Part shown: positions 44,391-51,894 of the stretch, piece after piece
Numbering within the stretch: position 1 is the stretch's first letter
Layout: the number at the start of each line of letters is the position of its first letter
Assembly (NCBI RefSeq): GCF_030489605.1
Contig: NZ_JAUKFY010000019.1
Span: forward strand, 1-64,000
Source: Brevibacillus laterosporus
GTDB lineage: Bacteria > Bacillota > Bacilli > Brevibacillales > Brevibacillaceae
Direction of reading: 5' to 3'
Length of the DNA stretch: 64,000 nucleotides
Notes under the pieces: model-generated
The model's database searches: none
What the model was told of the DNA's origin: nothing
Seen by the model: the letters and a program-made list of their open reading frames with translations, nothing else
Position numbers and translations under genes: made by a program

Positions 44391-45770
44391 GTGAAAATCA
44401 GCAATAAAATACTGCTCGCCTTTTTAGCTGTCATCATGATTCATATTTTGGCCTATCGCTTTGTTTTTCAAAACATTATTGTGGATCAGCTTAAAACAGA
44501 TCGCCACGAGCAGTTTTTGCTGGGAAAAGAAGTGGCCGAGAGAGTCAGCTTTAATGAAGTGATTCGTCGTTCCTTGTTTAAAGATCCCAATGAATTAAAA
44601 GAATTAACGAAACAGTTACCAGAAGACCTGATGTATACGATTGTGGTAGAGGACGAAAATGGAAATGCCATTACCACCAAAACCTCCGAAGCCTATAATG
44701 CAAAAGGCAAAGGATTAAAAAAGGTAATAGCAGAGTATTCCATTGATCGCAGTGCTCCTGTAGAGGGTAAGACTGTTGTTCGATTTTATACAGATGATTA
44801 TGATATTCTCGCTTCTAGGGGAGTTACCATGATCATTGTGTATATTTATGTCAGCTTAATTTTCATAGGTATTATTCTATTTATTGTGGTCATTCGTTGG
44901 ATACTACGTCCTGTTAATGAGCTTTCTCGTGTTACTCAGGAAATTAAGCTGGGCAAACGAGATGTTGCCTTTTCTTATCAATCTACCGATGAATTTGGGC
45001 AACTATTCCGCTATTTCGATGACATGGTGGAAGAGCTCAATTTTGTCGAGGAACGACAACAAGAATTGATGGCAGCTATTGCACATGATTTTCGCACACC
45101 TTTAACTACAATTAAGGGATATGCCTCTTATATTGCTTCAGGTCGAGTTACCGATCTAGAACGAATACAGAAGCAAATGGCAAAAATAGAAGACAAGGCT
45201 CTTGATTTGGAAAACCTATTGGATGAGCTGCAGGACCATAATCAATTGATGGGTCGCTTTCCACTCAACCTAACTCGCATTCATATCCGAACATTCGCTA
45301 GCAACATCGCTGAGGAATACGCCACCCGTCTGGAGCAAAGTCCCATCGGCTTTTCCAGTAAATTCCGCGTTTCTGATTCATTACATATGGAAGCGGATGA
45401 GCCAAAGCTACGGCGCGTTTTAGAAAACCTGCTAAATAACGCGATACATTATAATAAACCTGATGGAAGTATCCTGTTTACCTGTGATATGGGAAACAAC
45501 GAAGTGAGCTTCTCTGTCATTGATAAAGGGGACGGTATCGCGGAAGAAGATTTATCGAAGATCTTCACCAAATTCTACCGTGCGGAAAAATCACGTAATC
45601 GAAATAGCGGCGGTACAGGATTAGGCTTAACAATTTGCCAGCGGCTTGTTGAACGACATTCTGGAAAAATCACTGTAAGCAGTCAGGTAGGTATAGGGAG
45701 CGCCTTTACTGTAACCATTCCGCTTAAACAGAAAAAAACAGTTCCTGATCTGCCTGTACCACAGGATTAG
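44391..45770 (+). CDS. Sensor histidine kinase (HisKA type)
   Basis: 459 residues from GTG 44391. TM1 (about 7-25), an extracytoplasmic sensor of about 120 residues, TM2 (about 145-168), HAMP, H-box MAAIAHDFRTPLTTIKGY with phospho-His near 233, N-box NLLNNAIHYNK near 350, and DKGDGIAEED and GGTGLGLTI. It signals to the preceding regulator. A signal cannot be read from sequence. No transporter sits beside it. Confidence 0.92.
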   Translation: MKISNKILLAFLAVIMIHILAYRFVFQNIIVDQLKTDRHEQFLLGKEVAERVSFNEVIRRSLFKDPNELKELTKQLPEDLMYTIVVEDENGNAITTKTSEAYNAKGKGLKKVIAEYSIDRSAPVEGKTVVRFYTDDYDILASRGVTMIIVYIYVSLIFIGIILFIVVIRWILRPVNELSRVTQEIKLGKRDVAFSYQSTDEFGQLFRYFDDMVEELNFVEERQQELMAAIAHDFRTPLTTIKGYASYIASGRVTDLERIQKQMAKIEDKALDLENLLDELQDHNQLMGRFPLNLTRIHIRTFASNIAEEYATRLEQSPIGFSSKFRVSDSLHMEADEPKLRRVLENLLNNAIHYNKPDGSILFTCDMGNNEVSFSVIDKGDGIAEEDLSKIFTKFYRAEKSRNRNSGGTGLGLTICQRLVERHSGKITVSSQVGIGSAFTVTIPLKQKKTVPDLPVPQD

Positions 45771-45810
45771 GAGAACCAACCATTTTTCCTACAGGATAAT
45801 CAACTAATGT

Positions 45811-45856
45811 AAAAAATACCGCATCCAAGCTGCTGCTTTGGATGCGGTATTTTTTA
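45811..45856. terminator. Bidirectional terminator
   Basis: AAAAAATACCGCATCCAA pairs with TTGGATGCGGTATTTTTT. Confidence 0.85.
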
Positions 45857-45903
45857 TAGCTGTGTTATTGTTTGTTTATTGCATGCAGACTCTATCCCCC
45901 AGA

Positions 45904-46461
45904 TTATGCCTCTCGTTCCTCGAGTAATCGCAAGGATTCAATACAATGCGCCACAATTTCATTTATATCAGGGATATTTCCTTCATCGATCTTCCGATGA
46001 AAATCCAGTTTAATTCGGACCTGAAATTGTTCAGGCGGCCATCTAAATTCCTGATGCTCGTCGATTGTAAACATGACCTGTTGTGTAATATGCGGTCGAT
46101 GTCCCCAAATTTCATTTAACAAATCTATTACTTGAACAGATTCGTAGCGTACATCCCTCATTGATACATCAAAATGAATGCAGATCCGACAGCCCATCGG
46201 TACAGCGAGCGGTTGCTCTAACTGCTCACTTGCGATATCAGCTAGTTCCGTTGAGAGCTGAATTTCGGCAGTAACCTTATGCTGGCTGGTGTCTTCCTTG
46301 GAAGACAATAAATGAAATTGAATATGAAAATAGCGTCCAAATTTAGCCAAATCAACAGCATCTACTCGATTTATTACCAAAATATCGCCGTCCAAATCAT
46401 GATCATAAACGGCGCCTTCTAATACAACCTTTATATTGTCATAAATAATGGGATGAAACAT
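45904..46461 (-). CDS. Conserved hypothetical protein
   Basis: About 185 residues, soluble, acidic, no signal or membrane segment. It begins MFHPIIYDNIKVVLEGAVYDHDLDGDI and has GRYFHIQFHLLS and a C-terminal INEIVAHCIESLRLLEERE helix. ATG 46461 follows GAGAGGAGC. I recognise no family. It stands alone between two terminators. Confidence 0.65.
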   Translation of the reverse strand: MFHPIIYDNIKVVLEGAVYDHDLDGDILVINRVDAVDLAKFGRYFHIQFHLLSSKEDTSQHKVTAEIQLSTELADIASEQLEQPLAVPMGCRICIHFDVSMRDVRYESVQVIDLLNEIWGHRPHITQQVMFTIDEHQEFRWPPEQFQVRIKLDFHRKIDEGNIPDINEIVAHCIESLRLLEEREA

Positions 46462-46596
46462 CAAAAAGCTCCTCTCCATATTCTGTTCTTAGAATGCCCT
46501 GTTTTTTTGGTTGGTGCAAGTAAAACGAAAAGAAAAATGAATGACCTCAATCCTTTTTTCATTCGCAGATACACGAAAACAAAGATGTATACCCAT

Positions 46597-46636
46597 AAAA
46601 AAAAAGCCACTCTGCTTGATTGGCAGAATGGCTTAA
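46597..46636 (-). terminator. yhfH-like gene terminator
   Basis: On the minus strand AAGCCATTCTGCC pairs with GCAGAGTGGCTT, followed by TTTTTTT. Confidence 0.75.
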
Positions 46637-46698
46637 TAAAGGGTGTGTATAGGGAGAAAAGAAAGGGTTCCATAAAAGAGTATCTTAAAACAAATTGA

Positions 46699-46842
46699 TT
46701 AAGCTTCTACGATGATGTACTTCTTTTCAGAGCACTCCAAGCATTCGGACATATAAGATTCGGCTTGTTCTGTAATCGGTTGGCCACAGCATTCACATTG
46801 TTTTGGTCCCAATGTAGCAAAGAAATGAGTCAATTTCTCCAT
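46699..46842 (-). CDS. YhfH-like zinc-ribbon microprotein
   Basis: 47 residues. MEKLTHFFATLGPKQCECCGQPI, then a second CLEC pair, so four to six cysteines in a ribbon. The YhfH family has the same MxKLxEFFxxLPxKxC..CG build. GGAGG lies 9 nt before ATG 46842; the 60-codon form has no SD. Function unknown. Confidence 0.7.
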   Translation of the reverse strand: MEKLTHFFATLGPKQCECCGQPITEQAESYMSECLECSEKKYIIVEA

Positions 46843-47039
46843 ATAAATCGCCTCCGTATGTTTTCGTGCTTCAATTGTCAATTGCTGATTTAATTGTACT
46901 ACAACAGAGTTAAAATAAAAATCTTGTTATAGCACATTTTACAGCGATTATCCGATATTTGGTTATCCTATCTCTCGAATACTCTTTGTTTCTCTGTATT
47001 AATACTATTTTTACTACATTATGCTGTTATAATACAAGA

Positions 47040-47160
47040 AATAATATCCAGTGCTGAAAAGGACTGGGGAAACAACAGGTTACTCCGCCAGAAGGAACGG
47101 ATAAATGAATTCATGCTTACTAATTGTTTAGTATAGCTTCTAAACGAAAGCATTCTTGAA
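47040..47160 (+). ncRNA. Candidate structured RNA, class unknown
   Basis: TATCC (47047) can close with GGATA (near 47098) around a CCAGT/ACTGG arm and a loop region with GGGGAAAC, GGTTACTCC and CCAGAAGG. A second domain has ATGCTTACTAA, TTAGT and AAAGCAT. TATAAT lies just upstream. The look is riboswitch-like, but I cannot match it to FMN, TPP, SAM, c-di-GMP, guanidine or other known consensus sequences. Confidence 0.35.
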
Positions 47161-47214
47161 CCAGCCCTCTTCTTTTGTCATGACCTAATGGATTAACATG
47201 GATGTCTTTGTTTT

Positions 47215-47243
47215 TTGACATCACATTAAGGTTACTTTATAAT
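47215..47243 (+). promoter_or_regulatory. Consensus sigma-A promoter for the tetR gene
   Basis: TTGACA (47215-47220), exact 17-nt spacer, TATAAT (47238-47243). Confidence 0.85.
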
Positions 47244-47261
47244 GAATGATAGTCATTCATT
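47241..47261 (+). promoter_or_regulatory. TetR operator 1
   Basis: AATGAATGA-TAG-TCATTCATT, a perfect 9-bp inverted repeat overlapping the -10 and transcription start of the tetR gene. Nearly repeated at 47907-47927 before the SMR genes. Confidence 0.75.
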
Positions 47262-47282
47262 TTTGAAAGGGAGGTAATCACT

Positions 47283-47870
47283 ATAGCTAACACTTCTGAC
47301 GATAAATACAATAAAATTTTACAGGCTGCCATTGACGTCATTTCAGAAAAAGGACTTGATAAGACTTCCATTTCAAATATCGTACAAAAAGCAGGAGTTG
47401 CACAAGGAACCTTCTATTTGTATTTTTCATCTAAAAAGGCTTTAATTCCAGCCATTGCAGATAATCTTCTCACCACCACTTTTGAAAGAATTAAAGAAAA
47501 GGTTCAGGGGAAAGAAAACTTTTGGGAAGTCTTAGAGGTTGTGATTGACGAAACCTTTCACATAACCGATTCTTATAAAGACATTATTATCCTTTGCTAT
47601 TCCGGTCTTGCCATCGATCATTCAATGGAAAAATGGGAAGCGATATACCGTCCCTACTATCATTGGTTTGAAGTTATATTAAACAAAGCCGTAAATGCTA
47701 ACGAGATTATCAGTGATATTAATATTGAGCGAATGGCAAAAATGATTATCAACCTTGTTGAGAATGCGGCTGAACGATTTTATATAGGACGTGATCAGGA
47801 TGATACTGTGGATATCGTTAAGGCTGAGACCTACAACTTCATCAAGCGATCACTGTTACAAAATAAATAA
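47283..47870 (+). CDS. TetR-family regulator, apparent AUA start
   Basis: 195 residues if translation begins at ATA 47283. The protein would read (M)ANTSDDKYNKILQAAIDV, a complete TetR helix-turn-helix with TSISNIVQKAGVAQGTFYLYFSSK. The SD GGGAGG lies 8 nt before the ATA, and no ATG, GTG or TTG exists between the upstream in-frame stop at 47250 and residue 46. A start at TTG 47418 would delete the HTH. So either AUA is used or a start ATG was mutated. The C-terminal ligand domain is helical. It should control the SMR genes. Confidence 0.7.
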   Translation: MANTSDDKYNKILQAAIDVISEKGLDKTSISNIVQKAGVAQGTFYLYFSSKKALIPAIADNLLTTTFERIKEKVQGKENFWEVLEVVIDETFHITDSYKDIIILCYSGLAIDHSMEKWEAIYRPYYHWFEVILNKAVNANEIISDINIERMAKMIINLVENAAERFYIGRDQDDTVDIVKAETYNFIKRSLLQNK

Positions 47871-47906
47871 AGCTATCAGGTATGTGCCAATTTTTTTTAA
47901 AACCAA

Positions 47907-47956
47907 AATGACTGACATTCATTCATTTCTGACTGATAAAGCATAACGGTTATGCT
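47907..47956 (+). promoter_or_regulatory. SMR operon promoter with TetR operator 2
   Basis: AATGACTGA-CAT-TCATTCATT (47907-47927) is operator 1 with one mismatch. A candidate promoter CTGACA (47912-47917)-17-GATAAA (47935-47940) overlaps it. A second palindrome AGCATAA-CGG-TTATGCT lies at 47940-47956. Confidence 0.6.
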
Positions 47957-48120
47957 CCTCTTGGTTCTATTGGTTCTACGTGTAATTTCAATATTACCTA
48001 CAGACAATAAAAGCAAAGAAGTACATGAACAAGAAGCCGGTTACGTAACTAATACTTTGTGCCTTTACCGATCATTTTGAAATGAGTGATTTACAATTCG
48101 ACAAAAAGGAATGATTGTTT

Positions 48121-48468
48121 ATGAATAGAGCTTGGATTTATGTCATGTTAACTTGTTTATTTGAATTGCTTTGGGTTTATGCTTTTAACGTGGCAGCAGC
48201 ATGGTGGCACTGGGCTATTGTGGTTGTCATTATTATTGCAGATTTTTATCTACTCTCTAAAGCTTGCGAAACATTACCAACGGGTACAGTTTATGCTATT
48301 TTCGCAGCAGCAGGCACAGTAGGTACCGCCCTCATGGATATTTTTATCTTTGAAGGTGTATTCAGCTTGGCAAAAGGTCTATTTATGGGGCTTCTGGTCA
48401 TTGGCGTAATTTCATTAAAGCTTGCAGACAATAAAGGCGGAAACACACAAGAGAAAGGAGCTGCTTAA
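48121..48468 (+). CDS. SMR-family efflux subunit 1
   Basis: 115 residues, four membrane helices. The membrane glutamate is in CLFELLWVYAFN near residue 14 and the helix-4 region is GLLVIGVISLKL. The C-terminal tail KGGNTQEKGAA is cytosolic. ATG 48121 follows AAAAAGGAAT. It is adjacent to a second SMR gene with a 2-nt gap, the layout of heterodimeric pumps such as YkkCD or EbrAB. Substrate (quaternary ammonium, guanidinium-like) unknown. Confidence 0.88.
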   Translation: MNRAWIYVMLTCLFELLWVYAFNVAAAWWHWAIVVVIIIADFYLLSKACETLPTGTVYAIFAAAGTVGTALMDIFIFEGVFSLAKGLFMGLLVIGVISLKLADNKGGNTQEKGAA

Positions 48469-48470
48469 TT

Positions 48471-48785
48471 ATGGGTTGGTTATTTGTGTTTCTAGCAGCA
48501 ATATTTGAATTAATTGGAGTAATAGGGTTAAAAAGATTTAGTACAAATAAATCTTTGATAAATACGGCTCTTTTCTTTGGAGGATTCGGTGCATCGTTTG
48601 CCCTCCTTTACACATCTCTTCAATATCTTCAGTTAAGTGTAGCCTATGCTGTTTGGATTGGTGTGGGAACAGCCGGTGCAGTACTAGTAAATATGATCTT
48701 TTTCAATGAATCAAAGAGCATCGGACGTATCATAAGCCTCATCATTATTGTCATCGGGGTTACTGGATTAAAAGCAGTATCTTAA
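48471..48785 (+). CDS. SMR-family efflux subunit 2
   Basis: 104 residues, four helices, membrane glutamate in AAIFELIGVIGLKRFS near 13, YAVWIGVGTAGAVLVN near 61-76 and a GVTGLKAVS end. The AVWIGVGT motif is typical of SMR drug exporters. It partners the upstream subunit with opposite predicted charge bias. Terminator follows. Confidence 0.88.
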   Translation: MGWLFVFLAAIFELIGVIGLKRFSTNKSLINTALFFGGFGASFALLYTSLQYLQLSVAYAVWIGVGTAGAVLVNMIFFNESKSIGRIISLIIIVIGVTGLKAVS

Positions 48786-48812
48786 CCTACAGTCTTATCG
48801 AGTAAAAGCAAC

Positions 48813-48845
48813 AATAGCCTTCCCAACATGGAAGGCTATTTGTTT
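48813..48845. terminator. Bidirectional terminator
   Basis: AATAGCCTTCC pairs with GGAAGGCTATT, followed by TGTTTATTT. Confidence 0.8.
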
Positions 48846-48884
48846 ATTTGAATTCACATTAGTTACCAGTAGGGGCCTGACAGC

Positions 48885-49715
48885 TTAAGACTGCGAGGCA
48901 GCTCTGGAAAGTTCATTTCCTGTTGCTGGTACATTTATTTTTTGCTTCAAAAAATCCTGTTCCTGCTCTTCTGTGATATAACCTAGCTTTTTCATTCGGC
49001 TTAATACCACATGTTGCCGGGTCATTGCCTTATCAGGATATTTGATTGGTGAATAATTTTCTGGTGCTTTTGGTAAAGCTGCAAGCATTGCTGCTTCACT
49101 CTCATTAATTGTTTTCAGCTTTGGATCATGTAATCGTACCGTTTTGCCAAAATAATATTGTGCTGCTGCTTCAATTCCATATTTTCCATGACCAAAATAG
49201 ATATTGTTTAAATACATCTCCAGGATTTCATCTTTAGTATATTGGCGTTCTAAATTCATCGCAATGAGAGCTTCTTTTAGCTTGCGTGTATAGGTTTTCT
49301 CATTTGTTAAAAATAAATTTCTGGCTAGTTGCATGCTAATCGTGCTTCCGCCTTGCCGCTTGCTCTCTGACATCGTGTTAATCCATAAAGCTCGTCCAAA
49401 CGCAATGTAATCAATTCCTTTATGGTAATAGTAACGGTGGTCTTCAATCGCAATAAAAGCGTCCTTCAGATAAGAAGGCATCTCGTCTGTAGCAACATAC
49501 GTACCTTTGCCTCCTAAACTACTCCCTGCCGTCTTACTTAAGATCTGTTGGTCTATTAAATAAGAACCAGCTATAGTTACAATAGAGTATGCAATAATCT
49601 GCAAGAAAAGCGCAGCAATCAACAATATTGCTAACCACTTTGGTACACGTGTACGTCTGGCTTTAGGCTTGCTCTTTTTTAATGGTTGCGCAGTTCCTTG
49701 TAGGACATGATTCAT
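48885..49715 (-). CDS. Monofunctional peptidoglycan glycosyltransferase (GT51)
   Basis: About 276 residues. A basic N-terminus and one membrane helix (about 25-47) precede a GT51 domain with the catalytic Glu in AIEDHRYYYHKG near 85, RQGGSTISMQLARN near 120, KLKEALIAMNLERQYTKDEILEMYLNNIYFGHGKYGIEAAA near 145-185. There is no transpeptidase domain, so it polymerises lipid II without cross-linking. ATG 49715 follows AAAGGGGG; the longer form lacks an SD. Confidence 0.9.
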   Translation of the reverse strand: MNHVLQGTAQPLKKSKPKARRTRVPKWLAILLIAALFLQIIAYSIVTIAGSYLIDQQILSKTAGSSLGGKGTYVATDEMPSYLKDAFIAIEDHRYYYHKGIDYIAFGRALWINTMSESKRQGGSTISMQLARNLFLTNEKTYTRKLKEALIAMNLERQYTKDEILEMYLNNIYFGHGKYGIEAAAQYYFGKTVRLHDPKLKTINESEAAMLAALPKAPENYSPIKYPDKAMTRQHVVLSRMKKLGYITEEQEQDFLKQKINVPATGNELSRAASQS

Positions 49716-49888
49716 GATTGCTGCCCCCTTTCTACTTATAGGACGTTGTTTTCTTTGACATGTTTCGACTTTTGCCTCGTTGTAAGCTAATTGTAGTCCA
49801 ACCATCTTACCATTACCTATTGATAAGTCTTACAGAAACCTTAAATTTTTGTAAGGTTTCTTGGTTTATAAATGGGTACTATAACAGA

Positions 49889-49922
49889 AAAAAGCCTGAC
49901 TCCCATAAGGAATCAGACCTTA
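49889..49922 (-). terminator. Terminator after the 113-residue gene
   Basis: On the minus strand AAGGTCTGATTCC pairs, with one bulge and G-T pairs, with GGGAGTCAGGCTT, followed by TTTTTC. Confidence 0.6.
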
Positions 49923-49951
49923 CATAACCTATTCGGGCAAAGCGCGTATAC

Positions 49952-50293
49952 CTACACAGCTTCGTAAATTGCCTCGTAACGCTTACCGATCTCTTCGTCG
50001 TTTAAACCGAATTCTTTCATACGTTTAATCATTGCTTGAGCCCAAATATTTGTGCGTTCAGCAATTTTAGCGAATTTCTTTGCTTCTTTCCCTTTACGCT
50101 TAGAGCGCTCTTCGCTGTTTGCCTTTAAGTTATCTAGAATGAAGATCATACGCATGGTATCTTCTTCGTTCAAGTTTTTCCAATCACTATCTAAAAATAC
50201 CAATACGTCTTTATAATACTTATCAAATTCAAGGAAAGAGATTTCTGTATCCATGTTTAGATATTCTTTCAATTGGTCAAACAATGCATCCAT
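49952..50293 (-). CDS. Conserved hypothetical helical protein
   Basis: 113 residues, all-helical and soluble, with a basic central stretch NSEERSKRKGKEAKKFAKIAERTN and a C-terminal MKEFGLNDEEIGKRYEAI. GGGAG lies ahead of ATG at long spacing. No family recognised. Flanked by a terminator and an intergenic region of about 300 nt. Confidence 0.65.
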   Translation of the reverse strand: MDALFDQLKEYLNMDTEISFLEFDKYYKDVLVFLDSDWKNLNEEDTMRMIFILDNLKANSEERSKRKGKEAKKFAKIAERTNIWAQAMIKRMKEFGLNDEEIGKRYEAIYEAV

Positions 50294-50592
50294 CTTTTTG
50301 TAACACTCCCTTAATTGGCTTAAGCACCATTATAACAAAAATGAAGAAGACAGGGAAAGAAAAAAGCTCGAATGTTATGAAGTAGTAATTGTTTCTAAGC
50401 AGACGTTTTTGAAAGAACCCCTTCCAAACATCCCCTGATACCCGCTCCCTTTCTCTTCTCAGCATCTCTCATCGGGAATACCTGCTCTGCTCGGTTCTGC
50501 TTGGTGGATTGTTTTTTATTTGTTAGTATAGAAGCTAACGGTTACAATTTCGTGTAGCGTGTATCGTAGTTTCTAAGAAAGAGGTTTGTCTC
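50294..50592. other. Intergenic
   Basis: No gene or RNA motif recognised in these 299 nt between divergent genes. Confidence 0.5.
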
Positions 50593-51555
50593 ATGAATAA
50601 TAGAAGGAACCACCCCAAAAAGCACTTTGCGAAAAACAACAGGAATTTTACCAGTAAAAATCAGGCTCCAGTCAAACAATATACGGTAAAAGAACCGTCT
50701 GAATTACTACCGTTTTTATTACAGCATATTACAAATCTCAGCCGTAACTCTATTAAGTCCCTGTTAACACGTGGTCAGGTATTAGTAAATGATAAAGTTG
50801 TGACAACCCATAATCATGTATTGCACCCTGGACAAACGGTCTGTCTACAGAATAAGAAGGTTTCGGAAACACCTCCAATGATTGGTATCAAGATTTTATA
50901 TGAAGATGCCGATGTTATTGTTGTCCAAAAAGAAGCCGGCTTGCTATCAATTGCTTCACCGCAAGAAAAGGAATTAACTGTTTATCGTCAATTAATGGCT
51001 TATGTTCGTCTTGAGAATCCTCAAAATAGGATTTTCGTTGTGCACCGCCTAGATCGAGACACATCTGGCGTTATGATGTTCGCTAAAAGTGAACGGGTCC
51101 AACAGGCACTCCAAAATTCCTGGAAAGACAGTGTCAAGGAACGCTTGTATGTTGCCCTGGTTGAAGGTAACGTGAAAAAGCAAGAGGGAACTATTTCATC
51201 CTGGCTAAAAGAAAGTAGTACGTTAAAAATGTATTCCAGTCACCGTCCAAATGATGGCCAGCATGCTATTACTCACTATAAAGTGCTCCAGTCTGATCGA
51301 AATTTCTCCTTGCTGGAAGTCCAACTGGAGACAGGCCGGAAAAATCAAATCCGCGTCCACATGGAAGATATAGGACACCCTATAGTAGGTGACAAGAAAT
51401 ACGGTGCCAAATCTAAGCCAATCGGTCGATTAGGGCTACACGCACGAGTCTTATCCTTTGTACATCCTAGTACGGGCGAACTGCTGCGTTTTGAAACAGA
51501 TATTCCTAAGACTTTTTTTCATCCATTTAAGAAGGAATCTCAACACGAAAAGTAA
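50593..51555 (+). CDS. RluD-family 23S rRNA pseudouridine synthase
   Basis: 320 residues. A very basic N-terminus (about 1-30), an S4 domain (about 45-95, SRNSIKSLLTRGQVLVN), then the RluA/RluD catalytic domain with HRLDRDTSGVMMFAKS (catalytic Asp near 155), GRKNQIRVHMEDIGHPIVGDKKYG and LHARVLSFVHP. It isomerises uridines in rRNA. The target site cannot be told. AAAGAGG lies before ATG. Confidence 0.9.
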   Translation: MNNRRNHPKKHFAKNNRNFTSKNQAPVKQYTVKEPSELLPFLLQHITNLSRNSIKSLLTRGQVLVNDKVVTTHNHVLHPGQTVCLQNKKVSETPPMIGIKILYEDADVIVVQKEAGLLSIASPQEKELTVYRQLMAYVRLENPQNRIFVVHRLDRDTSGVMMFAKSERVQQALQNSWKDSVKERLYVALVEGNVKKQEGTISSWLKESSTLKMYSSHRPNDGQHAITHYKVLQSDRNFSLLEVQLETGRKNQIRVHMEDIGHPIVGDKKYGAKSKPIGRLGLHARVLSFVHPSTGELLRFETDIPKTFFHPFKKESQHEK

Positions 51556-51651
51556 GCAAAACCGTTCTATTTGCTTAACATTCCAATAAACATTTACATA
51601 TACTGTAAATGTTATAAAAATCTAAAATGATAATGAGGTGTAGAAAAGGAT

Positions 51652-51687
51652 ATGATGATTTTATCGACTGTTCTTCTAAGAGATTAG
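51652..51687 (+). CDS. Leader peptide of the ABC-F gene
   Basis: 11-residue ORF, MMILSTVLLRD, with AAAAGGA directly ahead of its start and a terminator about 95 nt after its stop. Short leader ORFs of this kind sense antibiotic-stalled ribosomes upstream of ABC-F resistance genes. Only the layout supports this here. Confidence 0.5.
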   Translation: MMILSTVLLRD

Positions 51688-51781
51688 GCTACTACGGGAG
51701 AAGTCTGCCCATTTTTCATAAGCCAATCTGAGGACAGTAGATAAAAAATCTTATTCCTTTCTTACTAACATTATTGGGTAG

Positions 51782-51812
51782 TGGGTAAGGTATATTCGCC
51801 TTACCCATTTTT
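51782..51812 (+). terminator. Attenuator terminator before the ABC-F gene
   Basis: TGGGTAAGG pairs perfectly with CCTTACCCA, followed by TTTTT, 82 nt before the ABC-F start. Upstream CTACT/AGTAG and other segments could form competing structures. Confidence 0.75.
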
Positions 51813-51894
51813 ATGTTCAGCTAATTGAATATTGTTTTTATCATGCTGTTCTCTCGTTGGCTTTCCATATGAAAGATTAAGGAGAGAATACGTA

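Larger units (their letters stand above)
46843..47282. other. Intergenic region with structured RNA and tetR promoter
   Basis: 440 nt without a gene. It contains a TATAAT (47028-47033), the structured segment described below, and the strong tetR promoter and operator at 47215-47261. Confidence 0.6.

Noticed and set aside
46453-46698. 81-codon Lys-rich plus-strand ORF
   Set aside because: Low-complexity, no SD, spans a terminator hairpin.
47040-47160. Guanidine, c-di-GMP, cobalamin or TPP riboswitch upstream of tetR
   Set aside because: The conserved cores I know for these classes are not present, so it is left unassigned.
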